From the NCBI GenBank assembly GCA_003439945.1, contig QVRM01001799.1:1-64000 (forward strand): a stretch of 64,000 bases of DNA, in the 5' to 3' direction. The first letter of the stretch is position 1. Every line of letters starts with the position of its first letter. Under the pieces are notes generated by a model that did not search any database, was not told the origin of the DNA, and saw only the letters and a list, made by a program, of their open reading frames with translations. Position numbers and translations under genes: made by a program. Of this stretch, positions 33,168 through 44,603 are shown one piece after another. The DNA comes from Dermanyssus gallinae. Its lineage: Eukaryota; Arthropoda; Arachnida; Mesostigmata; Dermanyssidae.

Positions 33168-34158
33168 TTAATTATGTAACGCATTTAGGCCTGATGTTAC
33201 GTATGTATTATCTCCGATGCGTATATTGTAAATAAATAGTGCAGCAGTCGTAGTAACCTCAACCTCTACATGCTTGGAGCCTTCCTTGTCCACCTGTATA
33301 TTATAGAAGATGTAATTGTATAATCGGTTAATAAATAAAATAATCGTGGACATAATAGCAGGCAAACATTCACACGCACCTTTCTGTTGGAATATTCAAA
33401 GTCGTAGTTGCTCTGCTTTAATTCCACGTAATCTAATGAGCGAAACGTTCGGTTATTAGCAGAAACTAAACGCGAATCTGTACGTTTTGTCAACACACTT
33501 TTAAATAGAAAGTACACGAACGAGTAAAAAAATTGCGTGGACGCATATGCAAAGACGTTTCTATTTTACAAGTGTTTTTTTATTTGATACTACGGTATTT
33601 ATGTACACTGTAATCTGGTCAAATTAAAACGATACCTCCACCAAAGGAGCATATATAACTTACAGGAAGACTTATTATCATATTGATAATGACGTTGAAT
33701 GTTGGACACTCTCCAGGAAAGTAATGCATAAGAGTTTGATTTCGTCCGCGTCTGACCTTCAGCTGACACTTAAACTCGACAGTTTGGCTAGAGTGACGTT
33801 GATCAGAAATGCCGGAATTAATTTGACGAGCTTCTATATCAAGGTTTTCTGTAAAGAAGGCTTCGGAAGCGAACATAAAATGAATGATTATTGTCGTTTA
33901 ACACAAAGAGGAATTATTTAACATATACATCTCATAGTCTAAGTAGGTTTCCAGTATCTGTTCCGATGACAAAAATGCGATTACCCTACTTCACGGTCAT
34001 ATGCCAAATTTTGTAAAATATTAGTTTTACGGTTTTAGGTACGTTTCCTAAAAAACTAAGTAGTCCGTTACCGACGCAGTAATGACGGCCTTCTCTATTC
34101 CCTAGATGATTTTGGAAGGGAAATGCATGGAGCATCATTAAATTAGACCAATTAATAT
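33168..34158 (-). CDS. Unrecognised multi-exon gene (partial)
   Basis: Four linked minus-strand exons can be proposed: 34072-34158, 33636-33848, 33380-33432 and 33168-33293 (ends in a stop). Phases agree at all three junctions. The first three exons each read open in one frame, and the fourth ends with 42 codons and a stop. Visible text includes HAFPFQNHLGNREGRHYC, QTVEFKCQLKVRRGRNQ, MHYFPGECPTFNVI and SKHVEVEVTTTAALF. It has several cysteines and an NQT glycosylation sequon, which suggests, weakly, a secreted or extracellular chain. I do not recognise the family. Upstream exons were not secured (34234-34440 is a weak candidate). The second exon could end at a stronger donor, 33664 (cct|gtaagt), but that breaks the phase to the next exon. 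The gene lies tail-to-tail with FEM1B and just downstream of MRPL44 on the same strand. Confidence 0.4.
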
Positions 34159-34879
34159 CTGAGTAAGACATTTCTATCAAGCAATAATTGCATTGATTGC
34201 AGATGGAAATCTGTATTGTATCGGCTTCAGAATCTATTGATACTCGTGAGGTGCTTTCACACGCTCAGTAGCCAAGCTTTCATAGGAAACCCACCTGCCT
34301 GCAAACAAATCATGATCCAAAACTCGTCGGGTGTAGCCGTATGTCTTACTCCTGCTAAGATGTCGTTGGATAAAAGTACGCCTCAGTGTCTTCGTTAGGG
34401 TCTTCTTGCCATCCGTCAACCCGAAACTTCTACACTCAACATCTGTCGTAAAATTAGGTGCACGTATTGTTTTTTTGTCAAATGCATGATAAGTATAGAC
34501 TAGGATGTTTCAGAAGGACCTCGTAAAACGGTTGACCGAGAGAACTAAGGATAATAAAACGGGAGAATTTCTTAATCAAAAGTTTTATATGCCGAGGTTC
34601 AGCAGGGAAGTGCCTCACCTTTTTCACGGTAACAACAATATTATATTCGATCTTTAGGAAAAGCCAGTGATGCAGACATAAACATAATGTAAAAACGCAG
34701 TTAATAAAATGTTTAACATCAATACATATAAAAACTTTGAATATATACCGCAAATTTGGAGGCTTATACGGCCAGTCACCTCGCTCAATGCATATGCACT
34801 TTATGTTTGCTCTTAATTACAGAATCCCCGTCACATAGTGGTGCAAAGAAAACATTTGAACTAACAGAATGAAGCCAAG

Positions 34880-34885
34880 TTTATT
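34880..34885 (-). terminator. Candidate MRPL44 polyadenylation signal
   Basis: AATAAA on the minus strand, about 140 bases beyond the MRPL44 stop codon. Confidence 0.45.
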
Positions 34886-35022
34886 TACCCTATATAACAT
34901 TATTTCCGTTGTTTACTATCAAAATTTGTCATTAAGCGTACATTACAAACCAGTCTAGCTACAGATATAAGTGGAAGTGAAATTAAGCATGCTTTCTCCC
35001 AAAATTGCTCATTGCACTCACT

Positions 35023-36808
35023 TCACGATGTCGCTCTGTCATCGATCGACTCGGTTCCTAAGCGCGGTGGTGTAGTAAGAGAAGCAGTGCGGTCGACCGG
35101 ACCGTGAGTAATTTTCGTTGCAAGTTGTTGCATAGCCATCCTTTCGAAGGGACTTCGTTCAGCTCTGGTCACCCGAAATGCCCTTCGCAAAGCGTCTCGC
35201 ACGGCAACGTCCACAGCCTGCGCCTGAGTCGTTCCCGCCCCTTTTCCTAATAGCTTCTGATTCGAGTACACACCTACGAAAAAAATTGACTCAAGTGTAT
35301 TCCGTCCGGCCTCGCCGATTATGCGTGCTTCGTATGGGGGAAACTTCTGTTGTTTTAGAAGCGCGTTGAGCAAAAATGACACATCAGTCGGATTCCACAT
35401 GTCAAACACGTCTTTTCCGCAGAGCTGAATAAGAATGAACCGCCGACAGAACGACTCCTTATCGCTGACGGTGGCGAATAGCGCCAAAAGTGAGTCCCGT
35501 AGCATGCCGGGTTGAACCTCAAGTCCGTGCCCTGTGAACCAACGTTTGCACTCTTATTCTGGGTAATCTCACTTAATGGAAAGTATCTCCTATAATCATA
35601 ATTAAACTGACAACCAAAAAAGCTACAGTGCTACCAGAGTAGCTACTCTAGGCTATAACTAAGCCATCAATGTGCGTGTAGTATATATTCATAGACATTT
35701 AAAACAATCAGAGCAATGCACATAAACCTGCTCTATATCTGCTACGAACGTTTTACAGCGCTCAATGGAAGCAAAAGGGGTAAGCAATTTAAAAGAAAAC
35801 TTGCCGAACTTTTAGATCCGCAAAGCGCTTAGCGCGGTCAAATGAACGTAATGGGCAGTACCAAACGCTCAACATAACAATAATATTTTTTTAATGTCTT
35901 TACACAAAAGCTAGGAATTTATAGAATAATTTAAGGGTGTGTGCATATGAAAGCACCATGTGCGCATCAGCCCAACCGACAGCAAAACAAAAGCTTCTAA
36001 CCTAAATGAAAAACCTCATACAGGGTTCATTTAAGTTGGGTCATCGTTGAATAGTAAATGAAGATAGTACCGATAGTTCACGAACGTTTAGGGCCAATCA
36101 ATTATATCGTCACGAATCCCTGTGTTTTTCTGACGAGTTCCGGTCTTCTTTATTTTTAACTCTAGTGACGAAAACTTTAAATAATGCAATAGGGAGTTTA
36201 TCTAGTAAAGCAAGTGAGCTTTTGAAGTACCAAATGGCATACAAACTCAGCCAATAAATGATGTGACATAAAAAAAAAGAGATCCATCTAAAACACTGCC
36301 AGCGCCGCAAACGAAACTATTTGTAATTTGTAGAAACTCGTATACCTTCTCTAAATACAAATGGCTGGAGACCCATTTGTGATGCAACGTCCGCAAGGGT
36401 GTCTTCGCTGCAGAGCTGATCCCGGAGGCAGTCAATTGCTTGAACCGGTAGGAAGAGGTAACACTCCCTTAGTTGCTTGTTAAGTACCTCGCGCAACGCT
36501 ACAAGGCCCTCTCCTGCCAGATGAGCGTTTGATTGAAGTGGCGCCGACTCAAGTCCCAAGTTACTCCTTCTGACATCTTCCTCCTCGGCGTAGCCTTGTG
36601 TGATGAAGGCAGTTGCCATGCTCTCCGTTCGCTCGATGGATAGGCGTTTGCAAAGGGCATTCAATTCTCGAGAGAAATCCCACTCGATAAGAGCGTTCCT
36701 ACTCATAACAAGCCATGACAGCGTTATGTTATATGTTAGTACAGTCATAAAAATCATCCGTAAAAGTTCACAAGTGTCCACACTATATATATATATATAT
36801 ATATAATG

Positions 36809-36890
<82 letters not shown>

Positions 36891-36928
36891 TATAATGTAT
36901 ATATGTATATATATATATATATATAATG

Positions 36929-36981
<53 letters not shown>

Positions 36982-38432
36982 GCCAGTGATGATACGTCGT
37001 AAATAATTGAGTGAAGAGTTTATCTAATAAGGCATGTGAGATTTTGGCATACAAGCTCAGCCAACAAATAGTGTAAGAGAAAAGTAAAAATCAACTTTGG
37101 TTGTCAGCGCCGCAAACGACATTAGCTGTGGCTTTGTAAAAAACTGCATTTCCTTCCAAAACGTTATGGTTATCGAAACTTATTTGATTTACACATTGTC
37201 ATACTGAGTTAAGCCTTGCAAAAAAAATTCTCGGCGCATAGCAATATGTCTAAATCAATATCTAAACATTCGTTGGGCTCAGCACACGAATTGAACATGG
37301 GAGGTAAGGTTGTTCCTAACAGAGCGGGACAAATCGTTTTGAAGTGTGAAATGGTCAACCAATAAGGCCTGCGAGATTGTCGGTGCTACGATGAAACATA
37401 ACAAACACAAGTTAAAACTCATTGGGTATTCGCCGTATATTTCCGCCTTTGCGCCTTCGCACAATCATTTCCTCCTTCAAAATAATAAAAATCAAGGTAT
37501 CGAAATAAGGCTTTAAATTAATGCTAAACGAATACATAAATATGTATTTATTGTCTTTTTTTTCAATATTAACATTTAATTTGAAAATGAAAAATCTTTT
37601 TTTATAAAGTAATATGGCAAACAGACACTATGCATCTTTATTAAGAATAATATGTATTCTTATTATATTTTGGAGATGATTCATAACGGGGTGCAACACT
37701 TGGACTCCGTAGAGGGCAAAGAAGACGATTAATTATTGTTAATTAATATCCCCGTGTTTTTTTTCTGAAAGTAACGAGAAAAGAAGCATTCCATTTCAGT
37801 AGTTAAATGGAATAGAATATAAAACGTCATTACTTTGCAGATAAAGGGTGGGAAGAAGCTACGAAATGCAATGCAGTGAAACCTGCAAAGCCGCCTTGTG
37901 CGATTGATTCTCTGGCTACACGCCAGGCAAATATCTTATTGATTATTTCGAGTCTTGCAATGCATTTTGGTATAAACATGATTTGACTTATACGATTATT
38001 CATTGCGACATTGAGGAAATAGTCGATGTAACTAGCGCTCACAAGTACTGCCACAGTACCCGTGCGTCGTTGTTCTTAAATAAAATTGACAGTAACGGAA
38101 GGTTTGCAGCATTCGGTTCGATATCGCATCTTCTACAAAACCATTTTAGAATTCGTTTTCTGAACGCCCTCAAATGCTTTCACTTTTAGAGCTGTTCTTG
38201 GGACTGAAGGTCTGACCACGAAGGCATCGACCGACAGATGTGCGCGACCCGTTGTCAATAAAGGCTCGGACTGGCAACTGGCCACCTGCGCTTACCTCTG
38301 GGGCATTATCCGCTCGCCGAGCCTCTCTTGGCGCGCCCGCATTTCTTTAAGAGTAGGTATTAAATGCTTCTTGTAGCCACGGACACCGAGCCGATGGGCT
38401 AAGTCCACGACAGCACGTCGGTACGTGAACAT
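35023..38432 (-). CDS. MRPL44: Mitochondrial large-subunit ribosomal protein mL44
   Basis: Three exons on the minus strand: 38296-38432, 36346-36698 and 35023-35531. They total 999 bases, 332 residues plus stop, equal to the human protein as I recall it. mL44 is an RNase III-like protein of the mitochondrial large ribosomal subunit. Exon 1 gives a basic N-terminus ([18 protein letters not shown]) suited to mitochondrial import. Exon 2 carries the degenerate RNase III-like region ([36 protein letters not shown]). Exon 3 has [11 protein letters not shown] and the dsRNA-binding domain ([19 protein letters not shown], then [18 protein letters not shown]). Junctions are cagag|gtaagc to gagtag|gaac (phase 2) and gaag|gtatac to cacag|ggcac (phase 1). 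The start is the first ATG after the in-frame stop upstream. Intron 1 contains a 195-bp compound TA tract. Confidence 0.92.
36784..36977. repeat. Compound (TA)n/TG-interrupted microsatellite in MRPL44 intron 1
   Basis: About 195 bases of TA interrupted at intervals by TGTA and AATG units. It ends about 85 bases from the exon 2 acceptor at 36699, on the upstream side of the polypyrimidine region. Confidence 0.95.
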
Positions 38433-38944
38433 CTTGAAGTTCCCTAGTTCACCACCAGCCACACGCTCACAAGTGAAAATATTTTTGATGGCTGTATAAA
38501 TATGAATACGCTGGGTAGTCTCACAACAGAGTCAGAAATCGGCTATACCGACCGGCGTTTGTGTATGATAATGCCAACAATCGAAGAAGCGCTCATAACA
38601 TTTGTCGGTTCACACTGTTTCAAATGGGACAGACGAGGCTGTAAGGCTTGCGCGATAAAACACCGGTGCTACTGTGGTTGATCGCATGTGGTATGGATGT
38701 TGATTGTTTGTTTACTTTACTTAGCGCGGCCAGCGGGCGGGCTGACTGTGAGCGAGGGTAGACTCTGCTTTCGCTCTCGTTTGTTGGTTGGCGGACATTT
38801 TGAATTGCAAAAGGCAAGCTGATTTCTGTCAAAATCTGGTAATTTTGTAAATGTGTACTTTATTAACGTTCTATGTTGTACAGGAAGAACGGGTTTTTCT
38901 TGGGCATCAAAACTTGCCCTGTGCAATATATATATATATATATA

Positions 38945-40270
38945 TATAGCGCCGCATCTAAACTCTCATCCGTCCCTAGAGGTTTGGAATAGACGGAAAG
39001 CCGGTCAAGGGTTTCCTTAATAGTCCTTAAAGGCGGCATTCTACCTCTAAGGAAATAATAAAAGACGTTGCACTAAGTGCTCGCCCGCCCTTTTATTCCC
39101 TTTAGCAGGCGCCAATCTTGTCCCTAGAAGCGAGAGAGCTATGCCGTCACACTGGAACCGAGGGAGATTGGTCGTAACGGAACCCCGCGGTGAAAGGAAT
39201 TGCCCTGTTTTGCTCCAATTCATATAGCGACCGTTACTTTTGAACCATGAGGATAACCTCTCAAGGTCATCGCATAGCCTCTACCGCTCAATATCGAGTT
39301 AATAGAAATATTCTTCTAATAGAAATATTTACATCAACTATATCAAACACTTTTCTAATATACACACCAGCGACTATCTTTTTAACATTAGATTTCTGCA
39401 AACCTTTTCAACAAAAGCCATGATCAAAAATGATCGAAAACCGTACTTACACTGACTTAGGCCATTAACCATCTCAAAGTGTTCGTTCAATTGTTCATAT
39501 ATAACTTTTTCGAAAATATTAGATATCGGAGGGGGAAACTGACCGGCCTGTAGTCTTCCTTGCTCAGTCAGGGCCGCGGGGTAGACCACCTGGCGTGTCG
39601 ATAGATTAACTATGGATGTCACTGTGTCAGCAAATACATCAACAGATTGTCCCAAGAGCTGAGAGTATGTCACCTTCTCCCACAGAGCATACTTTGACCC
39701 TTTTCAGCATGTAATGCACTCGGTTCACAGAGACAGACCGAGGCGAAAATCACTGGTGCAGTTCAGGTATGGATTCCGGTACCTCTCGAACTATGTTCCC
39801 ATTAGCTTCCAACCTACACTTTCTTGGAAATGAGACTACTCTGTTCCTCGGTCTTACATTGGCTTGACGCATGCGGGCATTAAGAATGTCACAGTGAGAC
39901 GCCGTGTAGGCTGCCTCCTTCTTCTTTATAAATTCAAGCAGTCTGGCAGTGACCCACCGCTTACGTGGCTGACTTTTGTTTAATATTTGCTTAATTTCTC
40001 TCCTGCCCTTAGTCACGGTCACCATAACTCTTTCGTTAACGCTTGTAAACGCCTCATCTGCAGAGATAAATATTTCCTGGTGGTCCGAGAAGGTAGTTAT
40101 GAAAGCTCCAGATGCGAGTAACGACAACGTCTGCACGTTAGTGTAGATATGATCGATGCAATCTTGACGTATCGTTGATTGCCACCCTGGTTGGCACATC
40201 GAGAACTTCTTGTTAAGCATAACTGTTCTAGTATTTTGAATAATTCTAATGCCGCCGTGGTCGCCTGACT
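38945..40270 (-). mobile_element. CR1/jockey-like LINE relic
   Basis: Reading the minus strand from 40220 down: the endonuclease end (CIDHIYTNVQTLSL, then TTFSDHQEIF) and a linker to about 39750. RT fingers follow at 39673-39374 (PISNIFEKVIYEQLNEHFE, then CKYGFRS). RT palm/thumb text lies at about 39290-38950 (DLERLSSWFKSNGRYMNW, KTGQF). The domains are in correct order but broken by frameshifts and stops, and the YADD block is not visible. It is a decayed copy, 5'-truncated within the endonuclease, and begins about 0.5 kb upstream of MRPL44. Confidence 0.75.
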
Positions 40271-40422
40271 AGATAGATATGTTTTGTTTTTATAAGTGGT
40301 TTACATTTTACAGAGATTCACAGTTCCTCAAAGTCATCAAAGACTTGTATGGAGTGTTTATATTACACGTCTTCTTATCTTGTGTATACTTTTATTATGA
40401 TTATTATCGTGTTCGGCTGTTA

Positions 40423-40740
40423 TTAAGGTACCCAAATTGTATTTTTGGCATTTTGTTTGAATATTATTAAAGAAGGGGTTGCGCGCACATGTGGAGGGAG
40501 CTTGTTCCAATATGTGGCATTGAGTATTAATATTGGCAAACAAGTTTGGCTACAGGAAGTTGCAGACAAGATCATAAGTTGTGTGTGTGATCCGTTTGTG
40601 TTCATGGTTGATGTCGAGTGGGAAACCTTGACCTGGTTGGGATGAATTCCCATTAAGATTCGTTTAATTTCGGTAACGACAGATATCTTTATTTGCAGGG
40701 GGTAGGGCAGAATCGACATCTCTACATATTTATAACGCAT
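40423..40740 (-). mobile_element. LINE C-terminal fragment
   Basis: The minus-strand reading ends YWNKLPPHVRATPSLIIFK, the typical tail of jockey/CR1 ORF2 proteins (WN.LP...R.APSL..FK). It precedes the (TA)n run at 40819 and is 5' truncated. It lies upstream of the relic at 38945-40270 on the minus strand but encodes a more C-terminal part, so it is a separate copy. Confidence 0.65.
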
Positions 40741-40815
40741 GGACTTCTATAGCGGATATCCCATTATTACTTGCAAGGCTTTTTTTGCAGATGGTGTGAC
40801 GAACAGAGAATACGC

Positions 40816-40818
<3 letters not shown>

Positions 40819-40876
<58 letters not shown>
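40819..40876. repeat. (TA)n run at the edge of a Tc1 fragment
   Basis: A 58-base TA tract that passes directly into the terminal sequence of the Tc1-like fragment. Confidence 0.92.
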
Positions 40877-40880
<4 letters not shown>

Positions 40881-41275
40881 GCGTTGCAAAAAAAAATCGC
40901 AACTCATGTTTTTTGCTGATAATTTCGGCTTGATTTATTTGAATGGCTTGAAAATTTAAGGGCATGGTGTACATGACGAACCACGAGTATGCTGTTAATC
41001 TCACAATCCGTTCATACAAAAAATAAAAAAGCGAAATTTTAGCTACAGCTGATATACGATCCCGGGGATCATATGTCAGGAGTATTGGCGAGCTAAATCA
41101 ATCGTTTAATAGCTGCAATATATTCTACAGCTCAGTCGTTGTTCCGAACTAACGACGAAGCTTATGTTTAAATCATGGGTCGTACAAAGGATCTCTCGGA
41201 TAACGAAAAGACAAGAATTGAGGTATATGCTGAGCTCGGTCATACAGTAACTGCTATAGCAACCAGTTAAGGTTA
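40877..41275 (+). mobile_element. Truncated Tc1-like element (one end plus transposase N-terminus)
   Basis: The left edge in the TA run begins agtgcgttgcaaaaaaaaat, a plausible Tc1-type terminus. An ATG at 41175 then opens MGRTKDLSDNEKTRIEVYA, the start of the Tc1 helix-turn-helix region (compare MGRxKELS in the family). The frame stops at 41268-41270, close to a second (TA)n run where the foldback element begins. The rest of the transposase, including all catalytic residues, is missing. Confidence 0.68.
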
Positions 41276-41285
41276 TATATATATA

Positions 41286-42299
41286 CAGGGTGTGACTGAA
41301 CGAATTTTATAGCGATACATAAAATTGTAGAGCTCGTTAAAACGAATATTTTTTCCAATGGAACATGTGCTCTGAGAAGTCTTGTTTCGGAGTTACAGTG
41401 AAATTACTACAATTTGTGACACTGCTGTTTTTGCCCGACATAGGAGCACAAAATGTGCTGTTGCGAGACAACCAGTCTTCCTAGACAGAAACTAAGCACA
41501 CCGTCGTGTTCTTGATAAAATTCTGCTCCATCTGATGAATATGCAAGGCCGGTCAGAAGACGCGACATGGTCGCTTAGAAGAAAATTCGCCAAAAATGAA
41601 GTTCTTCATTAGCGTTCACGCCAAATACTTTAGAATCATAACCCTACAACCACTCACAGTGCTCAAAGCGGACATATTCAGCCAATGCGCAATTCATGGC
41701 GATCATTTTGGTACCAAACATATGTCAATGGTTGCGGAGTAATTACGAGTTTTCGGCGGGATGTCCAGATTGAGTGCATGTAAAATGACTGTGTGGCGAC
41801 GTTCACTACCGCCGACGTGTCGCGCGACAGCCGCAGCGCGTCATTTTTCATGCACTTAATATGGACATCCCGCCGAAAACTCGTAATTACTCCGCAACCA
41901 CAGCTCGCATTGAGTCCGCTTTGAGCGCTGTGAGTGGTTGTAGGGTTATGATTCTAAAGTATTTGGCGTGAACGCTAATGAAGAACTTCATTTTTGGCGA
42001 ATTTTCTTCTAAGCGACCATGTCGCGTCTTCTGACCGGCCTTACATATTCATCAGATGGAGCAGAATTTTATCACGAACACGACGGTGTGCTTAGTTTCT
42101 GTCTAGGAAGACTGGTTGTCTCGCAACAGCACATTTTGTGCTCCTATGTCGGGCAAAAACACCAGTGTCACAAATTGTAGTAATTTCACTGTAACTCCGA
42201 AACAAGACTTCTCAGAGCACATGTTCCATTGGAAAAAATATTCGTTTAACGAGCTCTACAATTTTATGTATCGCTATAAATTCGTTCAGTCACACCCTG
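41286..42299. mobile_element. 1,014-bp foldback element with long inverted arms
   Basis: Left arm 41286-41789 and right arm 41840-42299 are near-perfect reverse complements, with a 50-base GC-rich loop that contains the palindrome gtcgcgcgac (41819-41828). Ends are cagggtgtgactgaacgaa and its complement, each bordered by TA (41284-41285 and 42300-42301) within (TA)n. This fits TA target duplication by a Tc1/mariner-type enzyme. The left arm carries about 44 bases (around 41670-41725) absent from the right arm. No coding capacity is seen, so it would depend on a transposase supplied elsewhere. It is a non-autonomous foldback/MITE-like element by structure; I do not recognise the family. Confidence 0.9.
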
Positions 42300-42311
42300 T
42301 ATATATATATA

Positions 42312-42637
42312 AGACTGTAGAGTGGCATTGTTATGTTAAGCGCCTATATAGGTTGAGAGACGCAGCTTAGCGAACCGTTGCTAGTAGCGGCGGACTCAGC
42401 GGAGAAAGCGCTACGGCGGCAGCGACAGCGCGGGTTTGAACCCGGAGCCGTTAAAACGGACAACACTACAGTGAGTGAAGACAGTTAGAGTTGAGTCGCG
42501 GTCGAAAAGAAGCAGAGTGTGCTGAGAGAGGCCGGAGAGGCGGTGCTATAGCGACGTCGCAAAGGAGTCGATGAAATAAAACCTCAGCCGTTGTGGTCAA
42601 TATCCGTGTCTTCCTCCTAGTAACCCAGTTAGGTCCT

Positions 42638-42640
<3 letters not shown>
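42312..42640 (+). mobile_element. Possible solo or truncated LTR
   Basis: The stretch has a TATA-like sequence (cctatatagg at about 42341), a GC-rich middle, AATAAA at about 42575 and an end in ...aggtcctgaca that passes into (TA)n. This order resembles U3-R-U5 of a retrotransposon LTR. No second LTR, primer site or coding region is present, and the left end is hidden by the foldback insertion. It could instead be an unrelated promoter fragment. Confidence 0.28.
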
Positions 42641-42668
<28 letters not shown>

Positions 42669-43832
42669 TCCAATAATTTCAACGGCGTAGGTCAGATAAC
42701 TAGCGGTGTAGGCGTAGTGCATGGCAACAGACAGTCACTGGGCAGAATACTACGGCTCTTGACCACGACAGCGGTGGTTTCTAAATCATGACTGTGCTTG
42801 TTCAAGCCATTCACGTTACAATGTATACAGAGTAGTGTATCCGAGATGCACTGGAACGTCGATATATCGAGAGTCTGACTACACATATCATATTAAGATG
42901 ATCTCAATGCAGCCAACCGGCGGACGACACACCTTTTTTTTTCTGGGAGGTTTCGGGAATGCATGGTGCACGTGCGCCACTAGCAGCCTGCGTGACTAGT
43001 GTGAGACTCGCAAACCCACTAAACCCGGATTCCTCCCCACCCCCCACGCTCGGTATTACTTTGGCATTACTTCGAAGCCGTGAAAGAGGCGTCTCTGCCG
43101 TTCTCCTTCAATCAGCTCTATCCCTGACTATCATCCCGCATGTCTACCTGCGGTTGGATAGGGGGATGCCATTTTGTAATCCGTCCTGTGAGGGTGCGTC
43201 GAGACCATAAGGGCCCGGCTGCTCCCCACCCCCTCCCTAGACGACACACCTGAGTCACAAAGATGACAACTTCACTTGATAATTGGTGCACAATCGCGAC
43301 CGTCATCAAGCGTGTTTTAGCCGAGAAAGAGCGGGTTACCCGCATGCGCATGTCGACGTCCTCTCTGGCTACGGGGGCCGGCGGTGAATTACTGGTTGCT
43401 TTGATCAGTAACCGACAGTCTGGAGTCCGAGCATCGAAGATTGCGTCTCTGGACTTTGGGCTTGCGTCGCTGAAAATAGATGTCGGTATTTTCAGGCGTG
43501 AAGTGGTCGCTAGCGTATATAGAGTTGTTGGTAGCAAGGAAGGCTGGGAGAGGGAAGGCCGTGTTCTTTTCTCTCGGTACTTCCGCTGCACCTCCATGTT
43601 GCCATTGGCACACAAAACGGACCAGCACCGAGGATCGATCGGTTACGTTCTTGCCATTTACTTTTATGCACAACTTAATGTTCGGCAGCAGACAGCTTAG
43701 CATGCCATCCGCTGTAATGTCTCAGCTTCGCTTGCAAACATGTAATGAGTTAAGGTTTGAATTTCTTCGCGCCCATATAGATAAGAACTTAACGAGCTCA
43801 TCCGAGATACTGTCAAGCAGGCGGACAGTCCG

Positions 43833-44603
43833 TTGGTGGAAATAATCGAGACTGGAATGGCTGCACAGTTTTTAGCAAAGGACGACGTCCATGTGAGCTC
43901 TGTTGGAGGGGCGATCATGGCGCTCGAGGTGGCCAAAGAGCTCCGTAAGCGCATGCAGATTAAACAGCGCCCACCAAACGCTCCACGAGAGCCCCCACGC
44001 TACGTCCCCATGTGGGTAAGAAGGAATAGACAACACCAGCAAGGTCCGGCATGGCCTCAACAGCAACAAGAGCCGCAACCACAGAAAGGCGACAAGTATA
44101 AGACGATCGGGGAAACCTGGCGCACGGGGCAAGCAGACGTAATTGGAGAGAGTTACAGCGCCAACAATCACGTGGAGGAGAGGCCTAACAGAACCAATCC
44201 GAGAACTTTTACGGATGGTGTTAATCAATATAATCGCCAGCACAGGAACAAGTTTTTTCACGGCATCCGGGAAGACCACGACGGAGCAACAGACATGGCA
44301 GCGGAGCAAGGGAACTACAACAGAGGAGGCTGGCAGGAAATCAACCGACAAAAATACCATAAGGAATACAACAGGACCAACAACTGGAACCGGGAATGCA
44401 CCGAAGGAGGACAGGGGACCTACCGATATAACAACAACAGGGCGACAGAGGGAGACGGGGAAGCACAGTTACAACAAAGGCATGTGGTTGAATACCGAAG
44501 ACCGTACGAGAGCAATGGTTGGGGAGGGAGATGGGGGAATAGAGACTGCTGGGGCCACGGGATGTGGGGTTGGAGGGCCCAAACCCGACCCACAGCAATA
44601 TAA
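43833..44603 (+). CDS. LINE ORF1-like nucleic-acid-binding protein
   Basis: The open frame runs without a stop from the TGA/TAA-bounded region near 43785. The first ATG in frame is 43857 (MAAQFLAKDDVHVSSVGG). A short alpha-helical part (ALEVAKELRKRMQ) is followed by a long tail rich in Asn, Gln, Gly, Arg and Tyr (NNNRATEGDGE, GWGGRWGNRDCWGHGMWGW), the composition of an RNA-binding gag-like protein. No CCHC knuckle is seen. An in-frame stop at 43782 precedes it, while the neighbouring frame from an ATG at 43702 reads MSQLRLQTCNELRFEFLRAH up to this point. A one-base frameshift may therefore have cut off the true N-terminus. It overlaps ORF2 in the +1 frame. Confidence 0.6.
   Translation: MVEIIETGMAAQFLAKDDVHVSSVGGAIMALEVAKELRKRMQIKQRPPNAPREPPRYVPMWVRRNRQHQQGPAWPQQQQEPQPQKGDKYKTIGETWRTGQADVIGESYSANNHVEERPNRTNPRTFTDGVNQYNRQHRNKFFHGIREDHDGATDMAAEQGNYNRGGWQEINRQKYHKEYNRTNNWNRECTEGGQGTYRYNNNRATEGDGEAQLQQRHVVEYRRPYESNGWGGRWGNRDCWGHGMWGWRAQTRPTAI

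Noticed and set aside
36317..37054. 245-codon open frame with long YIYIYI tract
   Set aside because: The repeat part is read-through of the TA microsatellite in MRPL44 intron 1. Only 36346-36698 is a real exon.
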